Shown here in pieces: positions 21,801-31,500 of a stretch of DNA of 64,000 bases. Position numbers and translations under genes: made by a program. The DNA comes from Endomychus coccineus (taxonomy: Eukaryota > Arthropoda > Insecta > Coleoptera > Endomychidae). The notes beneath the pieces were generated by a model, which was not told the origin of the DNA, did not search any database, and worked only from the letters and a program-made list of their open reading frames with translations. Numbering within the stretch: the stretch's first letter is position 1; every line of letters starts with the position of its first letter. The stretch is from positions 8,742,001-8,806,000 of the forward strand of contig OY294070.1 in assembly GCA_958510875.1 (NCBI GenBank). The letters are read 5' to 3'.

Positions 21801-23995
21801 TAGCACGGTCATAAAAGTTGATTTGAAAATTTGATATGGCTAATTTGTATGTTATCTTATGTTTTTGCATGCTCTAAAAATGAGAAAAATTCCTGGAGTG
21901 TCGCTAGAAAATTTCATTTTCTTGCGGAAAACTGGAAATGTTCCTGATTTTTTCATTTATTTGAATTAATTCTGAAATAGAGCCTCCAATCAAAAAAACA
22001 CAAGAGATCAAACTCATAGATAATTTAAATACGCGTCGAATGAGTCAAAGGCAGAAGTCATTTGAAGGCTTAGGCTTCGAGATGTGGCCCATTTTGTGAT
22101 TTTTTTACGGTTTACAAAATAGTAACCATCAACTCACATTTTGCTAGAAATGCCGAATTTTGGCGGGACTTTCGTTTTTTGTGTGTAAAACTCTTTTTTT
22201 TTGGTGTATAACTCGTTTATTGGTGTAAAACTCGTTTTTTGTGTTAAACTCGGTTTTTTGGTGTAAAACTCTTTTCTTTCTTGTTAAACTTGGTTTTTTT
22301 TGGTGTAAAACTCATTTTCTTGGTGTTAAACTCGTTTTTTTGGTGTAAAACTGGTTTTTTTTTGGCGTAAAACTAGGTTTTTGGTGTCAAACTCGGTTTT
22401 TTTTTGTGTAAAACTCGTTTTTTGGTGTAAAACTTTTTTTTTTACGTAAAACTAGGTTTTTTCATGTTAAACTCGGTTTTTTTTTGGTGTAAAATTAGTT
22501 TTTTTTTGTGTAAAACTCGTTTTTTTGATGTTAAACTAGTTTTTTGTTGTTTAACTCGTTTTTTTTTGTGTAAAACTTGTTTTTTTGGTGTAAAACTGTT
22601 TTTTTTAGCGTAAAACTAGGTTTTTTGGTGTTAAACTCGTTTTTTTGGTGTAAAACTTGTTTTTTTGGTGTGAAACTGTTTTTTAGCGTAAAACTAGGTT
22701 TTTTGGTGTTTAACTCGGTTTTTTTGGTGTAAAACTCGTTTTTTTGGTGTAAAAATAGTTTTTTGTTGTTAAACTCGGTTATTTGGTGTAAAACTCGTTT
22801 TTTGGTGTTAAACTCGTTTTTTTCGTGTAAAACTGTTTTTTTTTTTGGCTCGAAACTAGGTTTTTTTGTGTTAACCTGGTTTTTTTAGTGTGTAAAACTG
22901 GTTTTTTGATATAAAATTCGTTTTTTTGGTGTAAAACTCGGTTTTTTGTGTGTAAAACTCGGTTTTTGATGTTAAACTAGTTTTTTTGGTGTAAAACTGT
23001 TTTTTTCATGTTGAACTCGTTTTTTGGTGTTAAACTCGTTTTTTTTGTGTGTAAAACTCGTTTTTTTGTTGTTGAACTCGGTTTTTTGGTGCAAAATTCG
23101 TTTTTTTGGTGTAAAGCTCGTTTTATTGGTGTAAAACTCGCTTTTTTGGTGTAAAACTCGTTTTTCTGGTGTAAAACTGGTTTTTTTTGGTGTTAAACTC
23201 GTTCAATTTTGCTTCAGTTGAAGTCTAGATATTCATGTAAACGTGGTTTAGCATGTAGCGGGCCCAAATTTGGGCCCATCGTATCCAAAATTCAATGGAA
23301 AGTAGATGACTTTTTCTATCTAAATCCAAAAGTGTGACCACAAATTCTTGCTATTTTATACAGCTTGGCAATGTTTTATTAAAATTAAAACACACTTGGG
23401 TAATAAGAACAGTTTCAAAGAGATTTAGGTGACAATAATTATAACTTTCGACAACGATGGGATTGCTATTAACATATATTTACCTAATTCATCAAATTTT
23501 CATATCTATTACAATGATAAAAAATTTAGGGAAATTTGTCGCTCCAAGTAATAAATTACTGTGTAATAGAATAATTAATTTGCACAATATTTTTTGAAAT
23601 TTGGTAAAATTAAACCAACAAACCAAGCACATTGAGTGCTGAAGTTTCTTCATGAATTGATTTTTTAATCGACTTTTCTGATGATGAGTATTTATAATAG
23701 AAATATTTTATCAATTTAAAGAATAAAATTCTTCAAGTAATAATTCTTTTAGTGACTACTGAAACCCCTAATAGAAATTAAAAATGATGCTTTAGAAGTA
23801 AATAAATCGTTTTTCTTTAAAGTGATAATTTGATAAAACATTTGAATAGTAGGCTATTATTTAGTGACTAAATGAATTCTTTCTCCATTACAGGATTGTC
23901 CAGACATTGCAGTTGATGCTGTGGTCGATATAATTCAAAAATTGAAAGATCATGAACAGGCAGAGGTCTTTAAGAGGGTGTTCGCTAAATATTGA
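10399..23995 (+). CDS. ACC: Acetyl-CoA carboxylase, C-terminal half (carboxyltransferase), 10 exons
   Basis: Exons: 10399-10896, 11771-11979, 12042-12185, 12398-12518, 13889-14082, 14145-14280, 14488-14990, 20645-20815, 20876-21019, 23894-23995. All junctions are GT-AG and phases join without error, giving 739 residues and a TGA stop. ACC carboxylates acetyl-CoA to malonyl-CoA, the committed step of fatty acid synthesis; in insects this feeds storage lipid, cuticular hydrocarbons and pheromones. The part seen is the carboxyltransferase domain plus C-terminal tail: [69 protein letters not shown] and YWRLRRLLL are all recognisable. Biotin carboxylase and biotin carrier exons must lie upstream. 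One oddity: the usual GRARLGG is GRAKLGG. Insects can carry more than one ACC, so this could be a paralogue. Confidence 0.97.
10897..11770 (+). other. ACC intron, no gene seen
   Basis: AT-rich intron sequence. Short ORFs here are interrupted and show no family motifs. It ends in a pyrimidine-rich tract and TCTTCTAG. I see no repeat that matches elsewhere in the window. Confidence 0.7.
11771..11979 (+). CDS. ACC: ACC exon b
   Basis: Begins GAAAGGATGACGG, completing the split Gly codon, and encodes [19 protein letters not shown] onward to [10 protein letters not shown]. Donor GTAATC. The [10 protein letters not shown] stretch is typical of eukaryotic ACC. The reading frame runs on past the donor into the intron, so the end was set by the GT and by homology with the next exon ([10 protein letters not shown]). 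Confidence 0.95.
12042..12185 (+). CDS. ACC: ACC exon c
   Basis: Forty-eight codons, phase 0 at both ends, from [19 protein letters not shown] to LSYMPK. Acceptor TTTTTTTTAG, donor GTAAGT. The conserved NNQLGG motif is part of the carboxyltransferase N-lobe. Confidence 0.95.
12398..12518 (+). CDS. ACC: ACC exon d
   Basis: Forty codons plus one base, [20 protein letters not shown] to WMLEGRKSP. Acceptor TTTTTTTAG, donor GTATGT. This is the linker between the N- and C-lobes of the carboxyltransferase, with the strongly conserved TPYDPRWML stretch. Confidence 0.95.
12584..13285. repeat. Tandem duplication in ACC intron, ~352 bp period
   Basis: The stretch beginning AATAATAATTTTAGTGC at 12584 repeats at 12936. 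The copies share landmarks in order: GATACGCGAAAA, TTTCGTGTCATTTTAATC, CCGGTTAAATG and TTCTGAGCTAAATTG. Differences are scattered point changes and small indels, so the duplication is not recent. From 13286 to the next exon at 13889 I see only unique AT-rich intron. Confidence 0.85.
13889..14082 (+). CDS. ACC: ACC exon e
   Basis: Encodes [20 protein letters not shown] through [11 protein letters not shown], including the carboxyltransferase C-lobe motif seen in other ACCs as [18 protein letters not shown]. Here it reads GRAKLGG, a conservative Arg to Lys change at a normally invariant-looking position. Acceptor TATTTCAG, donor GTATTT. Confidence 0.95.
14145..14280 (+). CDS. ACC: ACC exon f
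   Basis: Encodes [20 protein letters not shown] to [12 protein letters not shown]. Acceptor TTTTACAG, donor GTAAGT. The GFSGGMKDMYD stretch, spanning the next junction, is a hallmark of the C-lobe active site. The 62-bp intron before it is very short, in contrast to the kilobase introns around. Confidence 0.95.
14488..14990 (+). CDS. ACC: ACC exon g
   Basis: The largest exon here, 503 bp and notably GC-rich. It encodes [45 protein letters not shown] and [18 protein letters not shown]. Between [12 protein letters not shown] and [12 protein letters not shown] lies a hydrophilic segment rich in Lys, Arg, Ser and Glu that differs in sequence and length from the Drosophila protein as I know it. 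Donor GTAAGT at 14991. Confidence 0.95.
15295..16335 (-). mobile_element. Penelope-like element, family 2, 5'-truncated copy
   Basis: Read on the minus strand, a decayed reverse transcriptase end encodes YVHDIFAI (catalytic YVDD mutated to YVHD), [17 protein letters not shown] and [13 protein letters not shown]. It is followed after stops by a GIY-YIG endonuclease reading [21 protein letters not shown] to [11 protein letters not shown] then GIY-YIG is the diagnostic order of Penelope-like elements. The tail at 15295-15400 matches the family 2 tail at 19560-19700 but lacks the ribozyme-like core present there. Dead copy inside an ACC intron. Confidence 0.9.
16341..16600 (+). mobile_element. 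Penelope-like RT fragment, inverted to its neighbour
   Basis: A plus-strand fragment of the same RT region as the minus copy ending at 16335. It encodes [12 protein letters not shown] (YFND in place of YVDD), [33 protein letters not shown] and [13 protein letters not shown], then breaks off. The two copies lie head to head, nearly mirror images for ~250 bp across a short centre. Confidence 0.88.
16601..17130. other. Intron stretch without recognisable gene
   Basis: AT-rich sequence between two Penelope remnants. Probably decayed element DNA, but I can match no part of it to a coding motif. Confidence 0.4.
17280..18063 (+). pseudogene. Penelope-like RT end plus GIY-YIG endonuclease, frameshifted
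   Basis: 17280-17474 reads [18 protein letters not shown] and YKKSVINSL, then stops; a +1 frame change near 17465 restores reading as [14 protein letters not shown] and on to 18063. The second part (194 codons) has the GIY-YIG module near residues 90-160: [19 protein letters not shown], then LQKRLYGHK and [10 protein letters not shown]. In canonical modules the motif is YxIG; here it is YTGI-like, so activity is doubtful. The endonuclease nicks target DNA to prime reverse transcription. Confidence 0.88.
18445..18486 (+). ncRNA. Hammerhead-ribozyme-like motif (family 1 PLE tail)
   Basis: Stem I is GTCTT (18445-18449) pairing with AAGAC (18482-18486). The core is CTGATGA (18450-18456). Stem II is GGTC-GTGA-GACC with a GNRA-type loop. 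Then comes GAAA (18470-18473) and a 3-bp stem III (ACG/CGT) with a 2-base loop, leading to the predicted cleavage position after A18481. One extra T (18457) lies between the core and stem II, so this is a variant of the textbook fold. Minimal hammerheads with tiny stem III are known in animal PLEs. Confidence 0.75.
18786..18833. repeat. (GA)n microsatellite
   Basis: About 24 uninterrupted GA dinucleotides between two PLE remnants. Confidence 0.98.
18885..19700 (+). mobile_element. Penelope-like element, family 2, 3' part
   Basis: Plus-strand counterpart of the minus copy at 15295-16335. It carries decayed GIY-YIG sequence (ATTTTGCCCATATAAAG, GTCACATCATTTCTCAGG) and the tail GCACATTTTGATTTATAATT, followed by an intact hammerhead-like core at 19611. 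A second tail fragment begins at 18890 (CAGTACTTTAAAAGTATTTT). Together with the left copy the region 15295-19700 has a mirror-like PLE arrangement around family 1. Confidence 0.85.
19611..19665 (+). ncRNA. Hammerhead-ribozyme-like motif (family 2 PLE tail)
   Basis: Core CTGATGA at 19618-19624, one extra T, stem II GGCTAC/GTAGCC (19626-19640, loop TTG), GAAA at 19641-19644, and stem III AGGT/ACCT with a 7-base loop, giving a predicted cleavage after T19659. Stem I is weak: about four of six pairs, one of them a wobble. Different stem sequences from the family 1 motif but the same layout, including the extra T after CTGATGA, which argues for a shared fold over chance. Confidence 0.68.
19763..20125. 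mobile_element. Short element with ~95-bp inverted ends
   Basis: The left end (CACTGTAGAAAATTC to CTTCAGGTAAACAATG) is the reverse complement, with few mismatches, of the right end (CATTGTTTACCTGAAG to TTTTTCTACAGTG). The arms enclose ~170 bp without coding sequence. Each arm holds CTGAAGAAGCCAC with GTGGC and GAAA or a mutant of it, a hammerhead-like layout, so this may be a non-autonomous PLE relative rather than a DNA transposon. Confidence 0.75.
20042..20075 (+). ncRNA. Possible hammerhead-like core, CTGAAGA type
   Basis: CTGAAGA (20042-20048, allowed by CUGANGA), one extra A, stem II GCCAC/GTGGC with loop TAT, GAAA (20063-20066), and stem III ACA/TGT with loop TGT, then A. No clear stem I. 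The inverted partner at 19839-19845 has the same CTGAAGA but AAAA in place of GAAA. Confidence 0.45.
20645..20815 (+). CDS. ACC: ACC exon h
   Basis: Fifty-seven codons, [20 protein letters not shown] to EDKGASQ, phase 0 at both ends. Acceptor TGATTGTAG, donor GTATTT. It holds the conserved helix YWRLRRLLL and the MLRRWF motif after the carboxyltransferase core. The preceding intron is 5.65 kb and filled with PLE copies. Confidence 0.95.
20876..21019 (+). CDS. ACC: ACC exon i
   Basis: Forty-eight codons from [18 protein letters not shown] to ISQIKSHLE, phase 0. Acceptor TTCACAG after a 60-bp intron, donor GTGAGT. Confidence 0.95.
21420..21700 (+). mobile_element. Penelope-like tail fragments
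   Basis: 21425-21480 repeats the family 2 end (AAATAATCACCCTTATCC) and forms a hairpin with GGATAAGGGT. 21640-21690 matches the family 1 end (TATATATAATTCATACC, then TGGGTGAAGAATC). No ribozyme core is kept here. Confidence 0.7.
22165..23210. repeat. ~20-bp minisatellite, GTGTAAAACTCG-T(n)-G theme
   Basis: About fifty imperfect copies of TTTTTTGGTGTAAAACTCG fill the last ACC intron. The T run varies from about 4 to 10, and TAAAACTCG, TAAACTCGG and TAAAACTAGG variants alternate. The strand is extremely T-biased. No coding content. Confidence 0.97.
23211..23893. other. End of last ACC intron
   Basis: 23211-23340 resembles 52880-53010 (GGGCCCAAATTTGGGCCCA against TTGGGCC, then GGAAAGTAGA and CTAAATCCAAAA), so it is a dispersed element fragment. 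The rest shows nothing recognisable up to the acceptor TCTCCATTACAG. Confidence 0.5.
23894..23995 (+). CDS. ACC: ACC exon j, last exon with stop
   Basis: Thirty-three codons and [23 protein letters not shown] to [12 protein letters not shown] proteins end soon after the equivalent NPEVA/DCPDVALDAV segment, so this is the natural C-terminus. Confidence 0.94.
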   Translation, partial: DCPDIAVDAVVDIIQKLKDHEQAEVFKRVFAKY

Positions 23996-24273
23996 ATACA
24001 ACCCTTGTGGAAATACTTTTCCAATATAAGTTGTAACCCTTGAATTTTCAGAGCTGAAAATGAAAGGGTTTAATGCAAGCGCCAAACAATTCCATAAATA
24101 ATTATATAAATGTAAATAGAGAAAGTTTATTTTTACATAATGTAATGTTGATATTTTTCACGTACGTACGTTTTCTATACGAGTGTTTTGTACAAATTTT
24201 GTAAATTAGTCGGTTATTTATTAATTTTCAATAGATTTTATTGTTATTTGTAGATTTATAAATTATTTGTTAC

Positions 24274-24279
24274 AATAAA
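24274..24279 (+). terminator. ACC: Probable ACC polyadenylation signal
   Basis: AATAAA about 280 bp after the ACC stop codon, in AT-rich 3' UTR-like sequence and before the 133-bp satellite begins. Confidence 0.65.
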
Positions 24280-24429
24280 AAGTTCCTAGGATATTTTGTT
24301 TCTTTACAAACCTCATAGAAAAGTTAACAGGTGCTCAAACCTCATTAGAAATGGAGGAATACTCCCATGGAGGAGTATTTTGTGTAGGCTACAGAACTGC
24401 TTTATAATTAAATTGTTTTAAACAATAAT

Positions 24430-24680
24430 ATGCCCTTATTTACTATTAAGATATATGCAACTGAAAATACAAGGGCATGTATGATTGGTTGCAGGATAGC
24501 GTAAAGAGTTATGTGACATTTACAACAAATTTTCCACTTTTTGTATTGTCGCTGCAACTGAGAATACAATACCATGTATCATTGGTTGCAGTATAACTAA
24601 CACATAGCAATCAGGTAATTAGAATTGTATGGCATAATACAATAATTTTTTAATTCCAAGATATTTTACTATCTGTTGAT
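24430..24680. repeat. Diverged left edge of the 133-bp satellite
   Basis: Two or three diverged units keep CAACTGA-AATACAA and TGTATCATTGGTTGCAGTATA but differ elsewhere and are out of register with the main array. Confidence 0.85.
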
Positions 24681-27600
24681 CGATGCGACTAAAAATACAA
24701 TATCGTGTATCATTGGTTGCAGTACAATTGACACTTAGTAGTCTGATATAACTAGAATTGTATGGCATAATACAATAAATTTTTAATTCCAAGATATTTT
24801 ACTATCTGTTGATCGATGCGACTAAAAATACAATATCGTGTATCATTGGTTGCAGTACAATTGACACTTAGTAGTCTGATATAACTAGAATTGTATGGCA
24901 TAATACAATAAATTTTTAATTCCAAGATATTTTACTATCTGTTGATCGATGCGACTAAAAATACAATATCGTGTATCATTGGTTGCAGTACAATTGACAC
25001 TTAGTAGTCTGATGTAACTAGAATTGTATGGCATAATACAATAAATTTTTAATTCCAAGATATTTTACTATCTGTTGATCGATGCGACTAAAAATACAAT
25101 ATCGTGTATCATTGGTTGCAGTACAATTGACACTTAGTAGTCTGCTGTAACTAGAATTGTATGGCATAATACAATAAATTTTTAATTCCAAGATATTTTA
25201 CTATCTGTTGATCGATGCGACTAAAAATACAATATCGTGTATCATTGGTTGCAGTACAATTGACACTTAGTAGTCTGATATAACTAGAATTGTATGGCAT
25301 AATACAATAAATTTTTAATTCCAAGATATTTTACTATCTGTTGATCGATGCAACTAAAAATACAATATCGTGTATCATTGGTTGCAGTACAATTGACACT
25401 TAGTAGTCTGATATAACTAGAATTGTATGGCATAATACAATAAATTTTTAATTCCAAGATATTTTACTATCTGTTGATCGATGCAACTAAAAATACAATA
25501 TCGTGTATCATTGGTTGCAGTACAATTGACACTTAGTAGTCTGCTGTAAGTAGAATTGTATGGCATAATACAATAAATTTTTAATTCCAAGATATTCTAC
25601 TATCTGTTGATCGATGCGACTAAAAATACAATATCGTGTATCATTGGTTGCAGTACAATTGACACTTAGTAGTCTGATATAACTAGAATTGTATGGCATA
25701 ATACAATAAATTTTTAATTCCAAGATATTTTACTATCTGTTGATCGATGCGACTAAAAATACAATATCGTGTATCATTGGTTGCAGTACAATTGACACTT
25801 AGTAGTCTGATGTAACTAGAATTGTATGGCATAATACAATAAATTTTTAATTCCAAGATATTTTACTATCTGTTGATCGATGCGACTAAAAATACAATAT
25901 CGTGTATCATTGGTTGCAGTACAATTGACACTTAGTAGTCTGCTGTAACTAGAATTGTATGGCATAATACAATAAATTTTTAATTCCAAGATATTTTACT
26001 ATCTGTTGATCGATGCGACTAAAAATACAATATCGTGTATCATTGGTTGCAGTACAATTGACACTTAGTAGTCTGATATAACTAGAATTGTATGGCATAA
26101 TACAATAAATTTTTAATTCCAAGATATTTTACTATCTGTTGATCGATGCAACTAAAAATACAATATCGTGTATCATTGGTTGCAGTACAATTGACACTTA
26201 GTAGTCTGATATAACTAGAATTGTATGGCATAATACAATAAATTTTTAATTCCAAGATATTTTACTATCTGTTGATCGATGCAACTAAAAATACAATATC
26301 GTGTATCATTGGTTGCAGTACAATTGACACTTAGTAGTCTGCTGTAAGTAGAATTGTATGGCATAATACAATAAATTTTTAATTCCAAGATATTCTACTA
26401 TCTGTTGATCGATGCGACTAAAAATACAATATCGTGTATCATTGGTTGCAGTACAATTGACACTTAGTAGTCTGATGTAACTAGAATTGTATGGCATAAT
26501 ACAATAAATTTTTAATTCCAAGATATTTTACTATCTGTTGATCGATGCGACTAAAAATACAATATCGTGTATCATTGGTTGCAGTACAATTGACACTTAG
26601 TAGTCTGATATAACTAGAATTGTATGGCATAATACAATAAATTTTTAATTCCAAGATATTTTACTATCTGTTGATCGATGCGACTAAAAATACAATATCG
26701 TGTATCATTGGTTGCAGTACAATTGACACTTAGTAGTCTGATATAACTAGAATTGTATGGCATAATACAATAAATTTTTAATTCCAAGATATTTTACTAT
26801 CTGTTGATCGATGCGACTAAAAATACAATATCGTGTATCATTGGTTGCAGTACAATTGACACTTAGTAGTCTGATATAACTAGAATTGTATGGCATAATA
26901 CAATAAATTTTTAATTCCAAGATATTTTACTATCTGTTGATCGATGCGACTAAAAATACAATATCGTGTATCATTGGTTGCAGTACAATTGACACTTAGT
27001 AGTCTGCTGTAACTAGAATTGTATGGCATAATACAATAAATTTTTAATTCCAAGATATTTTACTATCTGTTGATCGATGCGACTAAAAATACAATATCGT
27101 GTATCATTGGTTGCAGTACAATTGACACTTAGTAGTCTGATATAACTAGAATTGTATGGCATAATACAATAAATTTTTAATTCCAAGATATTTTACTATC
27201 TGTTGATCGATGCAACTAAAAATACAATATCGTGTATCATTGGTTGCAGTACAATTGACACTTAGTAGTCTGCTGTAAGTAGAATTGTATGGCATAATAC
27301 AATAAATTTTTAATTCCAAGATATTCTACTATCTGTTGATCGATGCGACTAAAAATACAATATCGTGTATCATTGGTTGCAGTACAATTGACACTTAGTA
27401 GTCTGATGTAACTAGAATTGTATGGCATAATACAATAAATTTTTAATTCCAAGATATTTTACTATCTGTTGATCGATGCGACTAAAAATACAATATCGTG
27501 TATCATTGGTTGCAGTACAATTGACACTTAGTAGTCTGCTGTAACTAGAATTGTATGGCATAATACAATAAATTTTTAATTCCAAGATATTTTACTATCT

Positions 27601-30045
27601 GTTGATCGATGCAACTAAAAATACAATATCGTGTATCATTGGTTGCAGTGCAATTGACACTTAGTAGTCTGATGTAACTAGAATTGTATGGCATAATACA
27701 ATAAATTTTTAATTCCAAGATATTTTACTATCTGTTGATCGATGCAACTAAAAATACAATATCGTGTATCATTGGTTGCAGTACAATTGACACTTAGTAG
27801 TCTGATGTAACTAGAATTGTATGGCATAATACAATAAATTTTTAATTCCAAGATATTTTACTATCTGTTGATCGATGCGACTAAAAATACAATATCGTGT
27901 ATCATTGGTTGCAGTACAATTGACACTTAGTAGTCTGCTGTAATTAGAATTGTATGGCATAATACAATAAATTTTTAATTCCAAGATATTTTACTATCTG
28001 TTGATCGATGCGACTAAAAATACAATATCGTGTATCATTGGTTGCAGTACAATTGACACTTAGTAGTCTGATATAACTAGAATTGTATGGCATAATACAA
28101 TAAATTTTTAATTCCAAGATATTCTACTATCTGTTGATCGATGCGACTAAAAATACAATATCGTGTATCATTGGTTGCAGTACAATTGACACTTAGTAGT
28201 CTGATGTAACTAGAATTGTATGGCATAATACAATAAATTTTTAATTCCAAGATATTTTACTATCTGTTGATCGATGCGACTAAAAATACAATATCGTGTA
28301 TCATTGGTTGCAGTACAATTGACACTTAGTAGTCTGCTGTAACTAGAATTGTATGGCATAATACAATAAATTTTTAATTCCAAGATATTTTACTATCTGT
28401 TGATCGATGCAACTAAAAATACAATATCGTGTATCATTGGTTGCAGTGCAATTGACACTTAGTAGTCTGATGTAACTAGAATTGTATGGCATAATACAAT
28501 AAATTTTTAATTCCAAGATATTTTACTATCTGTTGATCGATGCGACTAAAAATACAATATCGTGTATCATTGGTTGCAGTACAATTGACACTTAGTAGTC
28601 TGCTGTAACTAGAATTGTATGGCATAATACAATAAATTTTTAATTCCAAGATATTTTACTATCTGTTGATCGATGCAACTAAAAATACAATATCGTGTAT
28701 CATTGGTTGCAGTGCAATTGACACTTAGTAGTCTGATGTAACTAGAATTGTATGGCATAATACAATAAATTTTTAATTCCAAGATATTTTACTATCTGTT
28801 GATCGATGCAACTAAAAATACAATATCGTGTATCATTGGTTGCAGTACAATTGACACTTAGTAGTCTGCTGTAACTAGAATTGTATGGCATAATACAATG
28901 AATTTTTAATTCCAAGATATTTTACTATCTGTTGATCGATGCAACTAAAAATACAATATCGTGTATCATTGGTTGCAGTACAATTGACACTTAGTAGTCT
29001 GATGTAACTAGAATTGTATGGCATAATACAATAAATTTTCAATTCCAAGATATTCTACTATCTGTTGATCGATGCGACTAAAAATACAATATCGTGTATC
29101 ATTGGTTGCAGTACAATTGACACTTAGTAGTCTGCTGTAACTAGAATTGTATGGCATAATACAATAAATTTTTAATTCCAAGATATTTTACTATCTGTTG
29201 ATCGATGCAACTAAAAATACAATATCGTGTATCATTGGTTGCAGTACAATTGACACTTAGTAGTCTGATGTAACTAGAATTGTATGGCATAATACAATAA
29301 ATTTTCAATTCCAAGATATTCTACTATCTGTTGATCGATGCGACTAAAAATACAATATCGTGTATCATTGGTTGCAGTACAATTGACACTTAGTAGTCTG
29401 ATGTAACTAGAATTGTATGGCATAATACAATAAATTTTTAATTCCAAGATATTCTACTATCTGTTGATCGATGCGACTAAAAATACAATATCGTGTATCA
29501 TTGGTTGCAGTACAATTGACACTTAGTAGTCTGATGTAACTAGAATTGTATGGCATAATACAATAAATTTTCAATTCCAAGATATTTTACTATCTGTTGA
29601 TCGATGCAACTAAAAATACAATATCGTGTATCATTGGTTGCAGTACAATTGACACTTAGTAGTCTGATGTAACTAGAATTGTGTGGCATAAAACAATAAA
29701 TTTTCAATTCCAAGATTTTCTACTATCTGTTGATCGATGCGACTAAAAATACAATATCGTGTATCATTGGTTGCAGTACAATTGACACTTAGTAGTCTGA
29801 TGTAACTAGAATTGTATGGCATAATACAATAAATTTTTAATTCCAAGATATTTTACTATCTATTGATCGATGCAACTAAAAATACAATATCGTGTATCAT
29901 TGGTTGCAGTACAATTGACACTTGGTAGTCTGATGTAACTAGAATTGTATGGCATAATACAATAAATTTTCAATTCCAAGATATTCTACTATCGGTTGAT
30001 CGATGCGACTAAAAATACAATACCGTGTATCATTGGTTGAGGTAA
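24681..30045. repeat. Satellite array, 133-bp unit, 41 copies
   Basis: The landmark CGATGCGACT or CGATGCAACT recurs every 133 bp from 24681 to 30001, exactly 40 periods with no net indel. Linked variants mark subfamilies: GCGACT or GCAACT; CTGATATAACT, CTGATGTAACT, CTGCTGTAACT or CTGCTGTAAGT; GATATTTTAC or GATATTCTAC; CAGTAC or CAGTGC. One marked block (CTGCTGTAAGT followed by GATATTCTAC) recurs at 798 and then 931 bp spacing, that is 6 and 7 units, a higher-order repeat. Three identical 71-codon minus-strand ORFs at 25508, 26306 and 27237 are by-products of this. Units become more diverse from about 29000 on. Confidence 0.98.
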
Positions 30046-30544
30046 ACGCAACTTGTGTACAATCTAATATTTTATTAGATATGTAATTGTACGACTGCAT
30101 TTTCCTTAAGCCAATTATCTTGCAACTAAGAATACAATACCTTGCATGATTAGTTGCATTATAGCGTAGCTGGAGGTGTAATGCAATGGCCCGAATGAAT
30201 AAAAAGAAACATAACCTTATACTTGCAAAATATGGAGCAAATCCTTCCCTCCATATGAATAATAATCAAAGTAAAACCTTTTTCTAATAAGTACGGGGCA
30301 AATGCTTATCAAAAAGAGGATTTGCTTACATCGAAAGTAAATGGTATGAATAAAAGTGAGCTTTTACTTTCAGTCATAAGCATATCCTTCAAAATAGTTG
30401 CATCTAGTCAGACGTAGATTCACCTGCTGAAAATAGACAATGGTTTCGGTTAAATAAATCGTTCGTAGTACCTAAAATATTCACAATGGCCGAAGCAGTG
30501 AATTTGCCAATGGTGGAATATTACAAACCTCGGTTGTCTCCACA

Positions 30545-31250
30545 AAATAGCGATTTCAAAAGTCTATTTTGATTTGACGATCGTAATGTGGAATGGTTAG
30601 CTAATAATTTTCTGGGCCCTTCTACAGAAACGCGAGGGGGTGCTCTTTCTTCTTTACAGAAGATGAAAATATGTTTAAGGTATCTGGCTGATCCTGGATT
30701 CCAAATAGGTATAGGTGAATAGCTTGGTGTAGAGCAGTTAACAGTATCACGAACAGTAAATACCGTCGTTAATAGAATTGTTGTGCAAGCTAATCAGTGG
30801 ATAAAATTTTCATGGTGATGAGTATATCAACTGGAAAGGAAAAGCAACGCTTAATGTGCAAGCACCTTGTGACGCCAAATGTATGTTCACTAGTGTTGAT
30901 GTAAGTTGGCCAGGATCGGTCCATGACAGCAGAATTTGGAAAAATTCGGAAGTTCGGCAAATTATGGCAAGAACAAGGAACAGCGTACTTCTTGGAGACG
31001 AAGGTTATGGAATCGAGCCATGGCACATGATTCCGTTTCGCAATCCCCATAATCCAACTAAAAGGAGTTACAATAATCTTTTGAAACAAGAAAGAGTAAT
31101 TATCGAGCGCTGCTTTGGGCAAATTAAACGTCGATTTCCAATCTTAAAATATGTTAGTCGTGTTAAAAGTGAAAATATTCCAAATATTATTATATCATGT
31201 TTTATTTTTCGATTTCTGGCCTTATTAATATCTGTTTTTTTCTTTAGTCT
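30545..31250 (+). pseudogene. Harbinger transposase (DDE_Tnp_4 type), broken
   Basis: The N-terminal part reads VEWLANNFLGPSTETRGGAL, LQKMKICLRYLADPGFQIG, a stop near 30720, then LGVEQLTVSRTVNTVV. After a frame disruption near 30810 the catalytic core continues: GDEYINWKGKATLNVQA, SVDVSWPGSVHDSRIW (second acidic motif), SVLLGDEGYGIEPW and ERCFGQIKRRFPIL (with the final Glu). The first Asp motif (usually DGTH-like) falls in the damaged stretch and is missing. It cannot make active transposase as it stands. Confidence 0.9.
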
Positions 31251-31287
31251 TGTTTTCATGTTATTAACTTTCTTCATTAACTTGGTA

Positions 31288-31500
31288 ATTTCGATTTTCT
31301 TTCCAAAAAAAAACTTCATATTTAGCTGTAATTCTTTCAACAGCTAGGTCTTTCTTTTTCTTTGCGCTTGGAATTTGTGATTTTATCAAAATTTCAGGGT
31401 ATGAGGCTATCTCCTTTGCAATAAAATTCAATTCACTAATATTACTCTGTGTTTCAACTTCTTCTTTACTAGAAGTCATTTTACGTTTTTTTACTACTCG
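31288..31500 (-). pseudogene. Harbinger second ORF remnant (SANT/MADF-like)
   Basis: The minus strand reads NISELNFIAKEIASYPEILI, KSQIPSAKKKKDLAVERITA and KYEVFF. The pattern of a Tyr-Pro-hydrophobic turn, then Lys-rich helix and hydrophobic-Ala-Glu helix resembles the DNA-binding accessory protein of Harbinger elements. Short and without a clear start. Confidence 0.6.

Noticed and set aside
25508..27452. Three identical 71-codon minus-strand ORFs
   Set aside because: They arise from identical blocks of the 133-bp satellite and carry no domain; they are repeat by-products.
24681..30045. CRISPR-like regular repeats
   Set aside because: The repeats are directly tandem without unique spacers, and the context is a eukaryotic genome.
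30790..31122. 110-codon minus-strand ORF
   Set aside because: Shadow of the Harbinger transposase core.
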